DNA from: Pseudomonas aestuarii | GTDB lineage: Bacteria; Pseudomonadota; Gammaproteobacteria; Pseudomonadales; Pseudomonadaceae | DNA length: 64,000 nucleotides | Reading direction: 5' to 3' | Assembly: GCF_027988105.1 (NCBI RefSeq) | Contig: NZ_JAQJZJ010000004.1 | Span: forward strand, 434,001 to 498,000 | Shown here: positions 1 to 11,576 of the stretch, piece by piece | How the letters are laid out: the number at the start of each line of letters is the position of its first letter | How positions within the stretch are numbered: position 1 is the first letter of the stretch | The notes under the pieces: model-generated | What the model was told of the DNA's origin: nothing | Seen by the model: only the letters and a program-made list of their open reading frames with translations | Databases searched by the model: none | Program-made: the position numbers and the translations under genes

Positions 1-1164
1 TTTGCCGGCCAGGTGGGTGGCGTTGACGCCGTGGCCGGAGTAGGCCTGGGCATAGTAGACGTTGGCCTGATCCTTGAGCCGACCGATCTGCGGCAGGCGG
101 TTGGCGCCGATGCCGATCATGCCGCCCCACTGGTAGTCGATCCGCACATCCTGCAGGTGGGGAAACACGGCCAGCATTTTCGGGCGCATGTAGCCGGCGA
201 CGTCCGCCGGGTCGCGTCCGGAATAGTGGCAGGCGCCACCGAACAGCAGGCGCCGATCGGCGGACAGGCGGTAGTAGTCGAGGGCCACGCGCTGGTCACA
301 GAGCGCCATGTTCTGCGGAATGATCGCGCGGGCTTGGGCCTCGGAAAGTGGCTCGGTGGCGATCACGTAGCTGCCGGCTGGGAGCACCTTGCCGCCCAGG
401 GTTGGGTTCAGTGCGCCCAGGTAGGCGTTGCAGCCGAGCACCAGGTGAGCCGCGCTGACCACGCCTTGGGCGGTGTGGACTCTCACTTGGTGGCCGTAGT
501 CGATGCGCGTGACTGCCGAATTTTCGAACAGCTGCACGCCCAGCGACTGCGCGGCGGCGGCTTCGCCCAAGGCCAGGTTGAGCGGGTGCAGGTGGCCAGA
601 GCCCATGTCGATCAGACCCCCGACGTAGCGGTCTGAGCCAACCACCTCGTGCATCTGCTCGGGCTGCAGCAGGCGCAGTTCATGGCGATAGCCGAGGCTT
701 TTCAGCTCGGCCATGTCGGCGGCGAAGCCGTCGAGATGAGCGGGTTTGTTCGCCAGGTCGCAATAGCCCCAGGTCAGGTCGCAGTCGATATTGAACTGCG
801 CGACCCGGCGGCGGACGATTTCCACCGCTTCCAGGCCCATCAACTTGAGTTCGCGTACACCCTCTGCGCCGATGACCGATTCGAACTGCTCGACGCCATG
901 GCCGACCCCGCGAATCAGCTGGCCGCCATTGCGCCCGCTGGCGCCCCAGCCGATCTTGTGGGCTTCCAGCAGCACCACCGAAAGGCCTTTCTGCGCCAGC
1001 TCGATCGCCGTGTTCAGCCCGGAAAAACCGCCGCCGACAATGCACACGTCAGCGCGCAGCTCACCCTCCAGTGCTGGATAGGCCAGTTGCCGATTGGCGC
1101 TGGCGGCGTAGTAGGAGGTGGCGTGCTGGGTGTTGTGGACCGGTTGGTGAACGCGGGCGTTCAT
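1..1164 (-). CDS. puuB: FAD-dependent oxidoreductase, PuuB/PauB-like gamma-glutamylputrescine oxidase (C-terminus beyond window)
   Basis: The frame opens at the ATG at 1164 and stays open to base 1, so 388 codons are visible and the stop lies outside. The N-terminus carries a Rossmann FAD-binding motif (VGGGFSGL, residues 43-50), an acidic strand end (VVLLEAHK) and the GASGRNGGQ motif (74-82) typical of DAO-type oxidases acting on gamma-glutamylated polyamines and related amines. In the family, PuuB/PauB oxidises gamma-glutamylputrescine to the aldehyde in putrescine catabolism. The polyamine regulator pauR about 4 kb away supports that role, but the exact substrate is inferred. It resembles the P. 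aeruginosa gene next to lrp-dadA. Glycine oxidase-like or other amine oxidase activity is the alternative. Confidence 0.85.
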   Translation of the reverse strand, partial: MNARVHQPVHNTQHATSYYAASANRQLAYPALEGELRADVCIVGGGFSGLNTAIELAQKGLSVVLLEAHKIGWGASGRNGGQLIRGVGHGVEQFESVIGAEGVRELKLMGLEAVEIVRRRVAQFNIDCDLTWGYCDLANKPAHLDGFAADMAELKSLGYRHELRLLQPEQMHEVVGSDRYVGGLIDMGSGHLHPLNLALGEAAAAQSLGVQLFENSAVTRIDYGHQVRVHTAQGVVSAAHLVLGCNAYLGALNPTLGGKVLPAGSYVIATEPLSEAQARAIIPQNMALCDQRVALDYYRLSADRRLLFGGACHYSGRDPADVAGYMRPKMLAVFPHLQDVRIDYQWGGMIGIGANRLPQIGRLKDQANVYYAQAYSGHGVNATHLAGK

Positions 1165-1340
1165 GTGTGAAATCCTGATTGTTGTGTTTGGAAAATTTTA
1201 CGAAGAATAAGCGTCAACTTCGCCAAACGCCAAGAGGCAATCGGCAAATAATCCGAGTTTCGTCGGTTAAACCGCTGGATTCGCCGCGAGTACGGCCGGC
1301 CAGCGGTTACCATGCCGGCTATTCAGTCAGGAGCGCTGCC

Positions 1341-1694
1341 ATGAGTTGCACCAGCCGCAAGATTGACCACTTGCGTTTGCAGATTCCCAGTTTCGAATGC
1401 GTGCCCGGCTGTCACGACTGCTGTGGGCCGGTCACTGCTTCGTCCGAGGAGATGGCCCGTCTGCCGGTGAAAAGCGATGCCGCCCATGACGCCGCGCTGG
1501 CCGAGCTGGATTGCGTGCACCTCGGGCCGCAGGGCTGCGAGGTCTACGACCAGCGCCCGTTGATCTGTCGCCTGTTCGGCACCAGCAAAAGCCTGCCCTG
1601 TCCACATGGCCGGGGGCCGGAGACGCCGATCGAGGCGCATGTCGAGCAGCAGGTACACCAGCTGATCGCCAGCACCCGCCAGGTGCTGGTGTAG
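1341..1694 (+). CDS. YkgJ-family cysteine cluster protein (putative zinc/iron-binding)
   Basis: A 117-residue protein with the CxxxCxxCC cluster (C20, C24, C27, C28) and further cysteines C58, C66 and C76 within the CEVYDQRPLICRLFG signature of the YkgJ/CxxCxxCC family, thought to chelate zinc or an iron-sulfur cluster. No enzymatic role is established. The frame extends upstream to 1179, but the ATG at 1341 is preceded by AGGAG about 8 bases away and removes a non-conserved leader, so I start there. It lies between the divergent oxidoreductase and the convergent lrp. Confidence 0.85.
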   Translation: MSCTSRKIDHLRLQIPSFECVPGCHDCCGPVTASSEEMARLPVKSDAAHDAALAELDCVHLGPQGCEVYDQRPLICRLFGTSKSLPCPHGRGPETPIEAHVEQQVHQLIASTRQVLV

Positions 1695-1716
1695 GTCGCG
1701 CCGCGCCGCCTGCGAG

Positions 1717-2205
1717 CTATTCCGCAATGGGCAGCGCCAACGATTCCTTGACCTCTTCCATGACGATATAGCTCTTCGACTCGCGCACGTGCGGCAGCTT
1801 CAGCAGGATGTCGCCGAGCAGCTTGCGGTAGCTGGCCATCTCGTTGATCCGCGCCTTCACCAGGTAATCGAAGTCGCCGGAAACCAGGTGGCACTCGAGC
1901 ACATGCGGCAGCTTGAGCACGGCGCGGCGGAACTCCTCGAAGGTATCGCCGGACTTGTAGTCCAGGCTGATCTCGACGAACACCAGCAGGCTGGCCTTGA
2001 GGTACTGCGGGTTGAGCCGGGCGTTGTAGCTCATGATGATGCCCTCGCGCTCCAGGCGGCGGACCCGCTCGGTGCAGGGCGTGGTCGACAGGCCGACCCG
2101 CTCGCCCAGTTCGGTGAAGGAGATACGCCCGTCCTCCTGCAGCAGACGCAGGATATTGCGGTCGATCTTGTCCAGTTCGCGACGGCTCTGATGCTGGGTG
2201 CGCAT
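1717..2205 (-). CDS. lrp: Lrp/AsnC-family transcriptional regulator (leucine-responsive, dad activator)
   Basis: A 162-residue protein closely matching Pseudomonas Lrp/DadR. The N-terminal winged helix-turn-helix covers about residues 12-60 (ISFTELGERVGLSTTPCTERVRRLE) and the C-terminal RAM ligand-binding/oligomerisation domain about 70-150. The start is the ATG at 2205, with GGAGGGG eight bases upstream. The frame is open further upstream (to 2253) but that extension is not conserved. It is divergent from dadA. In P. aeruginosa this regulator activates dadAX in response to L-alanine, so control of the adjacent dad genes is the likely job. The shared intergenic region (2206-2360) is AT-rich, with a TATATATATA run at about 2262-2271. 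Confidence 0.93.
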   Translation of the reverse strand: MRTQHQSRRELDKIDRNILRLLQEDGRISFTELGERVGLSTTPCTERVRRLEREGIIMSYNARLNPQYLKASLLVFVEISLDYKSGDTFEEFRRAVLKLPHVLECHLVSGDFDYLVKARINEMASYRKLLGDILLKLPHVRESKSYIVMEEVKESLALPIAE

Positions 2206-2360
2206 GGGGGATGCCCCTCCGTTTAAGTCGATTTTGCCAAGTATTCTCGCCAAATATAGTTATATATATAGTGAAAGGCACTGGCTAGTGCTCAATATAC
2301 TGCGCGCATCAACGCTCAAAACAAAAAACGCCAGCGCATAGTCGCGGCGAGGAGATGACG

Positions 2361-3659
2361 ATGCGGGTTCTGGTACTGGGTAGTGGTGTGGTGGGTGTGG
2401 CGAGTGCGTACTACCTGGCTCGCCAGGGCTTCGAGGTGGTGGTCGTCGACCGTCAGGACGGCCCGGCCCTGGAAACCAGCTTCGCCAACGCCGGTCAGGT
2501 CTCCCCCGGTTACGCCTCGCCCTGGGCCGCGCCTGGCGTGCCGCTGAAAGCCATCAAGTGGCTGCTGCAGAAGCACGCCCCACTGGCGATCAAGGCCACC
2601 GCCGATATCGACCAGTACCTGTGGATGGCGCAGATGCTGCGCAACTGCACCGCCAGCCGCTATGCGGTGAACAAGGAGCGCATGGTGCGCCTGTCCGAGT
2701 ACAGCCGCGACTGCCTCGACGAGCTGCGTGCCGAGACCGGCATCGGCTATGAAGGCCGCCGTCTGGGCACCACCCAGCTGTTCCGCACCCAGGCTCAGGT
2801 CGACAACGCGGCCAAGGACATCGCCGTGCTCAAGCAGTCGGGCGTGCCCTTCGAACTGCTCGACCGCGACGGCATCGTCCGGGTCGAGCCGGCCCTGGCC
2901 GGGGTCAAGCACAAGCTGGCCGGCGCCCTGCGCCTGCCCAACGACCAGACCGGCGACTGCCAGATGTTTACCACCAAGCTGGCCGAGATGGCCAAGCAGC
3001 TGGGCGTGGAATTCCGCTTTGGCCAGACTATCGAGCGCCTGGACTTTGCCGGCGACCGGATCAATGGCGTGTGGATCGACGGCAAGCTGGAAACCGCCGA
3101 TCGCTACGTGCTGGCCCTCGGCAGCTACAGCCCGCAACTGCTCAAGCCGCTGGGCATTCGTGCGCCGATCTACCCGCTCAAGGGCTATTCGCTGACGGTG
3201 CCGATCACCAATGGCGACATGGCGCCGACCTCGACCATCCTCGATGAGACCTACAAGGTCGCCATCACCCGCTTCGACAATCGCATCCGGGTTGGCGGCA
3301 TGGCCGAGATCGCCGGTTTCGACCTGAGCCTGAACCCGCGCCGCCGCGCGACCCTGGAAATGATCACTGCCGACCTCTACCCGCAAGGCGGCGATCTGCA
3401 GCAGGCAGAGTTCTGGACCGGTCTGCGTCCGGCCACCCCGGATGGCACACCGATCGTCGGCGCCACCCGCATGCGTAATTTGTTCCTCAATACCGGCCAC
3501 GGCACGCTGGGCTGGACCATGGCCTGCGGCTCCGGTCGTTTCCTCGCCGACGTGATGGCATCGAGACGTCCGCAGATCAGCGCCGAAGGCCTGGATGTCT
3601 TCCGCTACAGCCGCTCCTCGGAGGCCTTGAAGCATGTCAATCCAGCGCCTGCGCACTGA
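2361..3659 (+). CDS. dadA: D-amino acid dehydrogenase small subunit DadA
   Basis: A 432-residue FAD flavoprotein that oxidatively deaminates D-alanine and other D-amino acids to 2-keto acids, passing electrons to the respiratory chain at the inner membrane. It has the GSGVVG dinucleotide motif at residues 7-12, the conserved [13 protein letters not shown] stretch and the C-terminal [14 protein letters not shown] motif of DadA. Two ATGs are possible (2355, 2361). The second sits six bases after GAGGAG and matches the usual [10 protein letters not shown]-terminus, so it is chosen. The last 26 bases overlap the ridA remnant. Transcription probably depends on the divergently encoded Lrp. Confidence 0.96.
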   Translation: MRVLVLGSGVVGVASAYYLARQGFEVVVVDRQDGPALETSFANAGQVSPGYASPWAAPGVPLKAIKWLLQKHAPLAIKATADIDQYLWMAQMLRNCTASRYAVNKERMVRLSEYSRDCLDELRAETGIGYEGRRLGTTQLFRTQAQVDNAAKDIAVLKQSGVPFELLDRDGIVRVEPALAGVKHKLAGALRLPNDQTGDCQMFTTKLAEMAKQLGVEFRFGQTIERLDFAGDRINGVWIDGKLETADRYVLALGSYSPQLLKPLGIRAPIYPLKGYSLTVPITNGDMAPTSTILDETYKVAITRFDNRIRVGGMAEIAGFDLSLNPRRRATLEMITADLYPQGGDLQQAEFWTGLRPATPDGTPIVGATRMRNLFLNTGHGTLGWTMACGSGRFLADVMASRRPQISAEGLDVFRYSRSSEALKHVNPAPAH

Positions 3660-3983
3660 AAGCCGTTACAGCTAAATCAACATCCACAACGGCACGGTCT
3701 ACCTGGCCGGCAGTTGGCGGATGATTACCGCGGCGATATTGTGCAGCAGACCCGCGAGACCCTGGCCAACATCGAGGCGATGCTGGCCGAGGCCGGCAGC
3801 GACAAGTCACGCATCCTCTCGGTGACCATCTACCTCAAGGACATGGCGCGCGACTACGCCGGTCTCAACCAGGTCTGGGACCAGTGGCTTGCCCCCGGCA
3901 CCGCACCGGGTCGTGCCTGCGTCGAGGCGCAGATGTACGCCCCAGACGTGCTGGTCGAAATGATGGTGGTGGCGGCTGTTTGA
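3634..3983 (+). pseudogene. ridA (RidA/YjgF-family enamine/imine deaminase) pseudogene
   Basis: From the ATG at 3634 the frame reads a RidA-like N-terminus ([13 protein letters not shown]) and then meets TAA at 3673-3675, codon 14. Homology resumes in the same frame (INIHNGTVYLAG) but after about base 3712 moves to another frame, reading ADDYRGDIVQQTRETLANIE and running to the normal end at 3983. The change fits loss of one base around 3711-3714, where GGC-CAG-GTG would be expected. Two independent lesions in a 350-bp gene argue for a true pseudogene rather than one sequencing error. An 89-codon frame from TTG 3714 exists but lacks the N-terminal strand. RidA normally hydrolyses reactive imines such as those made by DadA, and this gene sits between dadA and dadX in P. 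aeruginosa too. Confidence 0.82.
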
Positions 3984-4012
3984 GCGCCTCGCCCAGGCTC
4001 TAGTTGGCTTTT

Positions 4013-4038
4013 GCCCGGCTGTCCCGCCGGGCTTTTTT
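4013..4038 (+). terminator. Rho-independent terminator between ridA remnant and dadX
   Basis: GCCCGG (4013-4018) and CCGGGC (4027-4032) form a 6-bp stem with an 8-base loop followed by six T residues. It would end dadA/ridA transcripts before dadX, although dadA and dadX are usually co-transcribed. Confidence 0.75.
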
Positions 4039-4111
4039 AATCAGCAATCCGCGAACCCCGGGATCGATGCGCCAGCATCCTCCGCTATTCAACGACAAGA
4101 AGTGCCCTGCC

Positions 4112-5185
4112 ATGCGTCCAGCCCGTGCCCTGATCGACCTGCAAGCCCTGCGTCACAACTACCGGTTGGCCCGCGAGGTCACCGGCGCCAAGGCGCTGGC
4201 GGTGATCAAGGCCGATGCCTACGGGCATGGTGCGGTGCGCTGCGCGCAGGCGCTGGAAGCCGAGGCCGACGGTTTCGCCGTGGCCTGCATCGAGGAGGCG
4301 CTGGCGCTGCGTGAGGCCGGGATTCGCGCGCCTATCCTGCTGCTGGAAGGCTTCTTCGAGGCCGACGAGCTGGCGCTGATCGAACAGCATGACCTCTGGT
4401 GCGTGGTCCATGCGTTGTGGCAGGTCGAGGCCATCGAGCGGGCGTCGCTGCGCAAGCCGCTGAACGTCTGGCTCAAGCTGGATTCGGGCATGCACCGCGT
4501 CGGTCTGTTTCCCGAGGATTACCAGGCGGCCTACCGGCGCCTGCTGGCGACCGGCCAGGTGGCGAAGATCGTGCTGATGAGCCACTTCGCCCGCGCCGAC
4601 GAGCTGGATTGCCCGCGCAGCACCGAGCAACTGGCGGTGTTCGAGCAGGCGCGGCAGGGCTTGGCGGCGGAAATCAGCCTGCGCAACTCGCCGGCCGTGC
4701 TCGGCTGGCCGCAGGTGCCGAGCGACTGGGTGCGACCGGGCATCATGCTCTACGGCGCCACGCCGTTCGAGCAGGATCAGGCCGTGGCCGCACGCCTGCA
4801 GCCGGTGATGACCCTGGAATCGAAGGTCATCAGCGTGCGCGAACTGCCCGTCGGCGAACCGGTCGGCTATGGCGCGCGTTTCGTCACCGAGCGGCCGACC
4901 CGGGTTGGCGTGGTTGCCATGGGTTATGCCGACGGCTACCCGCGGCATGCGCCGACCGGCACGCCGGTGCTGGTCGATGGCCAGCCGAGCCGGCTGATCG
5001 GCCGGGTGTCGATGGACATGCTCTGCGTCGATCTCAGCGACTTGCCCGGCGCCGGTCTCGGCAGCCGGGTCGAGTTGTGGGGCAAACAGGTGCTTGCCAG
5101 CGACGTAGCAATCCGCGCCGGCAGCATTCCTTACCAGCTTTTCTGCAACCTGCGCCGGGTGCCGCTGCTCTATTGCGAGGGCTGA
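4112..5185 (+). CDS. dadX: Catabolic alanine racemase DadX
   Basis: A 357-residue PLP-dependent racemase interconverting L- and D-alanine, feeding D-alanine to DadA. The PLP lysine K33 lies in [11 protein letters not shown]. The opposite catalytic tyrosine Y253 lies in VGYGARF, the same position as in P. aeruginosa DadX. The frame is open from 4004, but the ATG at 4112 gives the family length and the conserved [11 protein letters not shown]-terminus. The upstream sequence has only a weak ribosome site. A terminator (4013-4038) sits just before it, so it may have its own promoter or depend on read-through. Confidence 0.95.
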   Translation: MRPARALIDLQALRHNYRLAREVTGAKALAVIKADAYGHGAVRCAQALEAEADGFAVACIEEALALREAGIRAPILLLEGFFEADELALIEQHDLWCVVHALWQVEAIERASLRKPLNVWLKLDSGMHRVGLFPEDYQAAYRRLLATGQVAKIVLMSHFARADELDCPRSTEQLAVFEQARQGLAAEISLRNSPAVLGWPQVPSDWVRPGIMLYGATPFEQDQAVAARLQPVMTLESKVISVRELPVGEPVGYGARFVTERPTRVGVVAMGYADGYPRHAPTGTPVLVDGQPSRLIGRVSMDMLCVDLSDLPGAGLGSRVELWGKQVLASDVAIRAGSIPYQLFCNLRRVPLLYCEG

Positions 5186-5244
5186 GCCCGCTACTGGGCA
5201 GGAATTGCAATCAGGGTGTTGTAAATACTGAACGCTGTTGCCAT

Positions 5245-5266
5245 GATACGGACACTTTTCCGTATC
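5245..5266. promoter_or_regulatory. 7-bp-arm inverted repeat upstream of pauR (candidate operator)
   Basis: GATACGG (5245-5251) and CCGTATC (5260-5266) are perfect inverted arms around an 8-base AT-rich centre, ending about 20 bases before the pauR start codon. The position suits autoregulation by PauR; the binding protein is inferred only from location. Confidence 0.4.
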
Positions 5267-5286
5267 TTCCCGAGGGGGCTCCAGCA

Positions 5287-5835
5287 TTGGACGTCGGTAT
5301 TCGACTGCAATCCATTCGCAAACTCAAAGGCCTGTCCCAGCGTGAACTCGCTAAGCGGGCAGGCGTCACCAACAGCACCATTTCGATGATCGAGAAGAAC
5401 AGCGTGAGCCCCTCGATCAGTTCGCTGAAAAAGGTGTTGGCGGGTATCCCCATGTCGCTGGTGGAGTTCTTCTCCCAGGACGGCGAGGACGGCAACCTGG
5501 CCCAGGTGGTCTACCGGGCGGCCGAGCTCACGGATATCCACAGTGGTGCGATCAGCATGAAACTGGTGGGCAAGACCCACCCGAACCGGGCGATTACCCT
5601 GCTCGACGAAACCTATCCGGTCGGCTCCGATACCGGCGACGATATGTACACCCATGAGGGCGAGGAAACCGGCCTGCTGGTGGAAGGGCGCCTCGAACTG
5701 ACCGTCGGCGAGCAGGTATTCATTCTCGAGCCGGGCGACAGTTACTACTTCGAGAGCACCCGGCCGCACCGCTTCCGCAATCCGTTCGAACAACCGGCGC
5801 GGCTGATCAGTGCCACTACTCCGGCGAATTTCTAA
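5287..5835 (+). CDS. pauR: PauR, XRE-cupin transcriptional regulator of polyamine catabolism
   Basis: A 182-residue protein with an N-terminal XRE helix-turn-helix (about residues 5-60, LSQRELAKRAGVTNSTISMIE) and a C-terminal cupin domain (about 105-180, with EGEETGLLVEGRLEL and the DSYYF-STRPHRFRN segment). It initiates at TTG 5287, preceded by GAGGGGG eight bases upstream. No ATG lies in frame between the previous gene and this point. In P. aeruginosa, PauR represses the pau genes for putrescine, cadaverine and related polyamine use and is relieved by putrescine. The PuuB-like oxidase at the left edge is a plausible target. An inverted repeat lies directly upstream. Confidence 0.92.
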   Translation: MDVGIRLQSIRKLKGLSQRELAKRAGVTNSTISMIEKNSVSPSISSLKKVLAGIPMSLVEFFSQDGEDGNLAQVVYRAAELTDIHSGAISMKLVGKTHPNRAITLLDETYPVGSDTGDDMYTHEGEETGLLVEGRLELTVGEQVFILEPGDSYYFESTRPHRFRNPFEQPARLISATTPANF

Positions 5836-5955
5836 GCGGCAGCGTGCCGGCCTGCGACAATCTGGGTTGTTTCAGCCTGACAGGCTTCCCGTTATACTGT
5901 CGCCCGCTCGCGAAACCGTGGCCGCGGGCGTGACTAGCCACGATGAGGGTGTACC

Positions 5956-6372
5956 GTGAATCTGATTAAGAAAATGCTGATAGCGCCGGCTGCCGTCTTG
6001 GCAATGTGGGCCGTGACTGCTCAGGCCACGACCGATGAGGCCATCGCCGAACGTCTGAAGCCGGTTGGTGAAGTCTGCATCATGGGCGAAGAATGCAAGG
6101 GCATCGAGACCGTGGCCGCCGCCGCTGGTGGCGGTGCGCGCACTGGCGACGACATCGTTGCCAAGCACTGTGGCGCTTGCCATACCTCTGGCGTGCTCGG
6201 CGCACCGAAGATCGGTGACACGGCGGCCTGGCAGGCTCGTGCGACCAATGGTGTCGATGGCTTGCTGGCGAATGCGATCGCGGGCCTGAACTCGATGCCG
6301 CCGATGGGCACCTGTGCCGACTGCTCGGATGACGAACTGCGCGCCGCCATCGAGAAGATGTCCGGCCTGTAA
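5956..6372 (+). CDS. cycB: Cytochrome c5 (secreted mono-haem c-type cytochrome)
   Basis: A 138-residue protein starting at GTG 5956 (GAGGGT just upstream), with a Sec signal peptide of about 24 residues (ending TAQA), a haem-attachment CGACH motif in the middle, the methionine-containing NSMPPMG segment expected to supply the axial ligand, and the CADC cysteine pair near the C-terminus that marks the c5 family. Another cysteine pair (CIMGEEC) lies before the haem domain. Role: periplasmic electron carrier. The gene is monocistronic, followed by a strong terminator. Confidence 0.92.
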   Translation: MNLIKKMLIAPAAVLAMWAVTAQATTDEAIAERLKPVGEVCIMGEECKGIETVAAAAGGGARTGDDIVAKHCGACHTSGVLGAPKIGDTAAWQARATNGVDGLLANAIAGLNSMPPMGTCADCSDDELRAAIEKMSGL

Positions 6373-6391
6373 GCCATCAGCGCTGGGATAA

Positions 6392-6414
6392 AAGCCGCCT
6401 TCGGGCGGCTTTTT
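6392..6414 (+). terminator. Rho-independent terminator of cycB
   Basis: An 8-bp stem AAGCCGCC/GGCGGCTT closed by a TTCG tetraloop and followed by T residues, 20 bases after the cycB stop. Confidence 0.9.
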
Positions 6415-6499
6415 GCGTTGGGGCACCGCGCTGTTGCCATGCAAAGCCTGTTGCAGGGTCCAGACTGAATCTCTCAGGGATGCCGTCGGGAGTCGCCAG

Positions 6500-9291
<2,792 letters not shown>

Positions 9292-9298
9292 GCCCGGA

Positions 9299-11308
9299 TC
9301 ATTTCTTCAGCAGGGCGCGCATGTTGGCCAGCGCCGAGTTGCCGGTGGCGGCCTTGACCTCGGGAGGCGCGTCGTCCTGGCCTTCCCAGATCAGGTCTTC
9401 GGGCGGCAGCTCATCGAGAAAGCGGCTCGGCGAGCACTCGATGATCTCGCCGTACTGCTTGCGCTTGGCGGCGAAGGTCATGGTCAGGTTGCGCTTGGCG
9501 CGGGTGATGCCGACGTAGGCCAGGCGACGTTCTTCCTCGACCGTGTCGGCCTCGATGCTGGAGCGGTGCGGGAGGATTTCCTCCTCCACGCCGAGGATGT
9601 ACACCGAGGGGTATTCCAGGCCCTTGGAGGCGTGCAGGGTCATCATCTGCACGCCTTCGGCGCCGTCTTCTTCCTCCTGCTGACGTTCGAGCATGTCGCG
9701 CAAGACCAGCTTGCCGATGGCGTCCTCGATGGTCATCTCGCCTTCTTCGTCGCGCTCCAGGGTGTTCTTCAGCGCCTCGACGAGGAACCAGACGTTGCCC
9801 ATGCGCGCATCGGCGACCTTGTCGTTGGAGGCGTTCTGGCGTAGCCAGTTCTCGTAATCGATGTCCATCACCATGCTGCGGATTGCGGCGATCGGCTCGT
9901 TCTGCGCGCACTCCTGGCGCACCCGGTCCATCCACTTGGTGAAGCGCGCCAGGCGCTCGGTGAAGCGCGCATCCAGGTGTTCGCCCAGGCCCATCTCGCC
10001 GGCGGCGGCGTACATGCTGATCTTGCGCCCGGTGGCGTAGTTGCCGAGCTTTTCCAGGGTGGTGGAGCCGATCTCGCGGCGCGGTACGTTGATCACCCGC
10101 AGGAAGGCGTTGTCATCATCCGGGTTGACCAGCAGGCGGAAGTAGCTCATCAGGTCCTTCACCTCCTGGCGGGCGAAGAAGCTGGTGCCGCCGCTCAGGC
10201 GATATGGGATCTGATGGTGCTGCAGCTTCAGCTCCATCAGCTTGGCCTGGTAGTTGCCGCGATAGAGGATCGCGTAGTCGCTGTAGGGGCGCTGGGTGCG
10301 CAGGTGCTCGGTGAGGATCTCCAGGGCCACCCGCTCGCATTCGGCGTCCTCGTTGCGGCAGCGGATCACCCTGATCTCGTCGCCCATGCCCATCTCGCTC
10401 CACAACTGCTTCTCGAAGGCGTGGGGGTTGTTGGCGATGAGGATGTTGGCGCACTTGAGGATGCGGCTGGTGGAGCGGTAGTTCTGCTCCAGCATCACCA
10501 CCTTCAGCGAGGGGTAATCCTCTTTCAGCAGCATCAGGTTTTCCGGGCGCGCGCCGCGCCAGGCGTAGATCGACTGGTCGTCGTCGCCGACCACGGTGAA
10601 CTGGTTGCGCATGCCCACCAGCAGCTTGACCAGTAGGTACTGGCTGGCGTTGGTGTCCTGGTACTCGTCGACCAGCAGGTAGCGGATGCGGTTCTGCCAC
10701 TTTTCCAGGATGTCCGGGTGCTCCTGGAACAGCTTCACCGGCATCAGGATCAGGTCGTCGAAGTCCACCGCGTTATAGGCCTTGAGCGTGCGCTGGTAGT
10801 GCAGGTAGACGATGGCGGCGGTCTGCTCCTTGGGGCCCCGCGATTCGGCCAGGGCCTGGTCGGGCATGATCAGTTCGTTCTTCCAGCTGCCGATGTAGTT
10901 CTTGATCTCGTCGGCGCCATCGTCCCCGGAATATTCCTTCTGCATGATGTCGCTGAGCAGCGCCTTGATATCGCCCTCGTCGAAGATCGAGAAGCCCGGC
11001 TTGTAGCCCAGCGCCGCATACTCCTTGCGGATGATGTTCATGCCCAGGTTGTGGAAGGTCGAGACCGTCAGGCCGCGCGCCTCGGGACCCTTGAGCAGGC
11101 TGCCGACCCGTTCCTTCATTTCCCGGGCGGCCTTGTTGGTGAAGGTCATGGCAACGATGTGGCGCGCCTGGATGCCGCAATTCTGCACCAGGTGGGCGAT
11201 CTTGCGCGTGATCACGCTGGTCTTGCCGGAACCGGCACCGGCGAGCACCAAAAGAGGGCCGCCGACGTAGTTCACGGCTTCCTGCTGCCGGGGGTTCAGT
11301 CGGGACAT
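9299..11308 (-). CDS. rep: ATP-dependent DNA helicase Rep
   Basis: A 669-residue superfamily 1A 3'-5' helicase. Visible motifs: Q motif/N-terminus LNPRQQEAV, Walker A GAGSGKT (24-30), motif II VDEYQDTN, motif III GDDDQSIYAWRGA, motif IV QNYRS, motif V TLHASKGLEYP and motif VI VGITRAKRNL. Length and motifs fit Rep rather than UvrD. Role: restarting and clearing replication forks past bound proteins. The start is ATG 11308, the conserved MSRLNPRQQ. It is divergent from proE across a 268-bp spacer that contains a 9-bp inverted repeat (GAGTACTGG 11395-11403, CCAGTACTC 11435-11443) of unknown role. Confidence 0.97.
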   Translation of the reverse strand: MSRLNPRQQEAVNYVGGPLLVLAGAGSGKTSVITRKIAHLVQNCGIQARHIVAMTFTNKAAREMKERVGSLLKGPEARGLTVSTFHNLGMNIIRKEYAALGYKPGFSIFDEGDIKALLSDIMQKEYSGDDGADEIKNYIGSWKNELIMPDQALAESRGPKEQTAAIVYLHYQRTLKAYNAVDFDDLILMPVKLFQEHPDILEKWQNRIRYLLVDEYQDTNASQYLLVKLLVGMRNQFTVVGDDDQSIYAWRGARPENLMLLKEDYPSLKVVMLEQNYRSTSRILKCANILIANNPHAFEKQLWSEMGMGDEIRVIRCRNEDAECERVALEILTEHLRTQRPYSDYAILYRGNYQAKLMELKLQHHQIPYRLSGGTSFFARQEVKDLMSYFRLLVNPDDDNAFLRVINVPRREIGSTTLEKLGNYATGRKISMYAAAGEMGLGEHLDARFTERLARFTKWMDRVRQECAQNEPIAAIRSMVMDIDYENWLRQNASNDKVADARMGNVWFLVEALKNTLERDEEGEMTIEDAIGKLVLRDMLERQQEEEDGAEGVQMMTLHASKGLEYPSVYILGVEEEILPHRSSIEADTVEEERRLAYVGITRAKRNLTMTFAAKRKQYGEIIECSPSRFLDELPPEDLIWEGQDDAPPEVKAATGNSALANMRALLKK

Positions 11309-11576
11309 GGGATCAATCGTCGCGGGGGAATGGGCGCGCATTTTAGCAGGCCCTGAGATTTGTGCCTGAATCCTCTGGGGTTTGGCGATGGAGTGAGTAC
11401 TGGCAGTACGCCAGGCTTGGATATTTCGTGTAATCCAGTACTCTGGCGGCGCTTGTCAGTTTTTTGTCTTTAATCCAGGATGCCAGACAGTAGCACTCGG
11501 ATGTGCCTGATTAGAAGTCGATTTCGGCGTAGTCGGTGGTATCCCGCCGACTCTCTTTGAGGCCTTGGGAGGTTGA

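Noticed and set aside
13..1170. Long plus-strand open frames (207, 173 codons) at the left edge
   Set aside because: They mirror the real minus-strand FAD oxidoreductase, whose frame has no stop within the window; their amino-acid content is typical of antisense shadow frames.
2316..3656. 446-codon minus-strand frame across dadA
   Set aside because: Antisense of a strongly conserved dadA; composition rich in R/H/G/Q and no domain.
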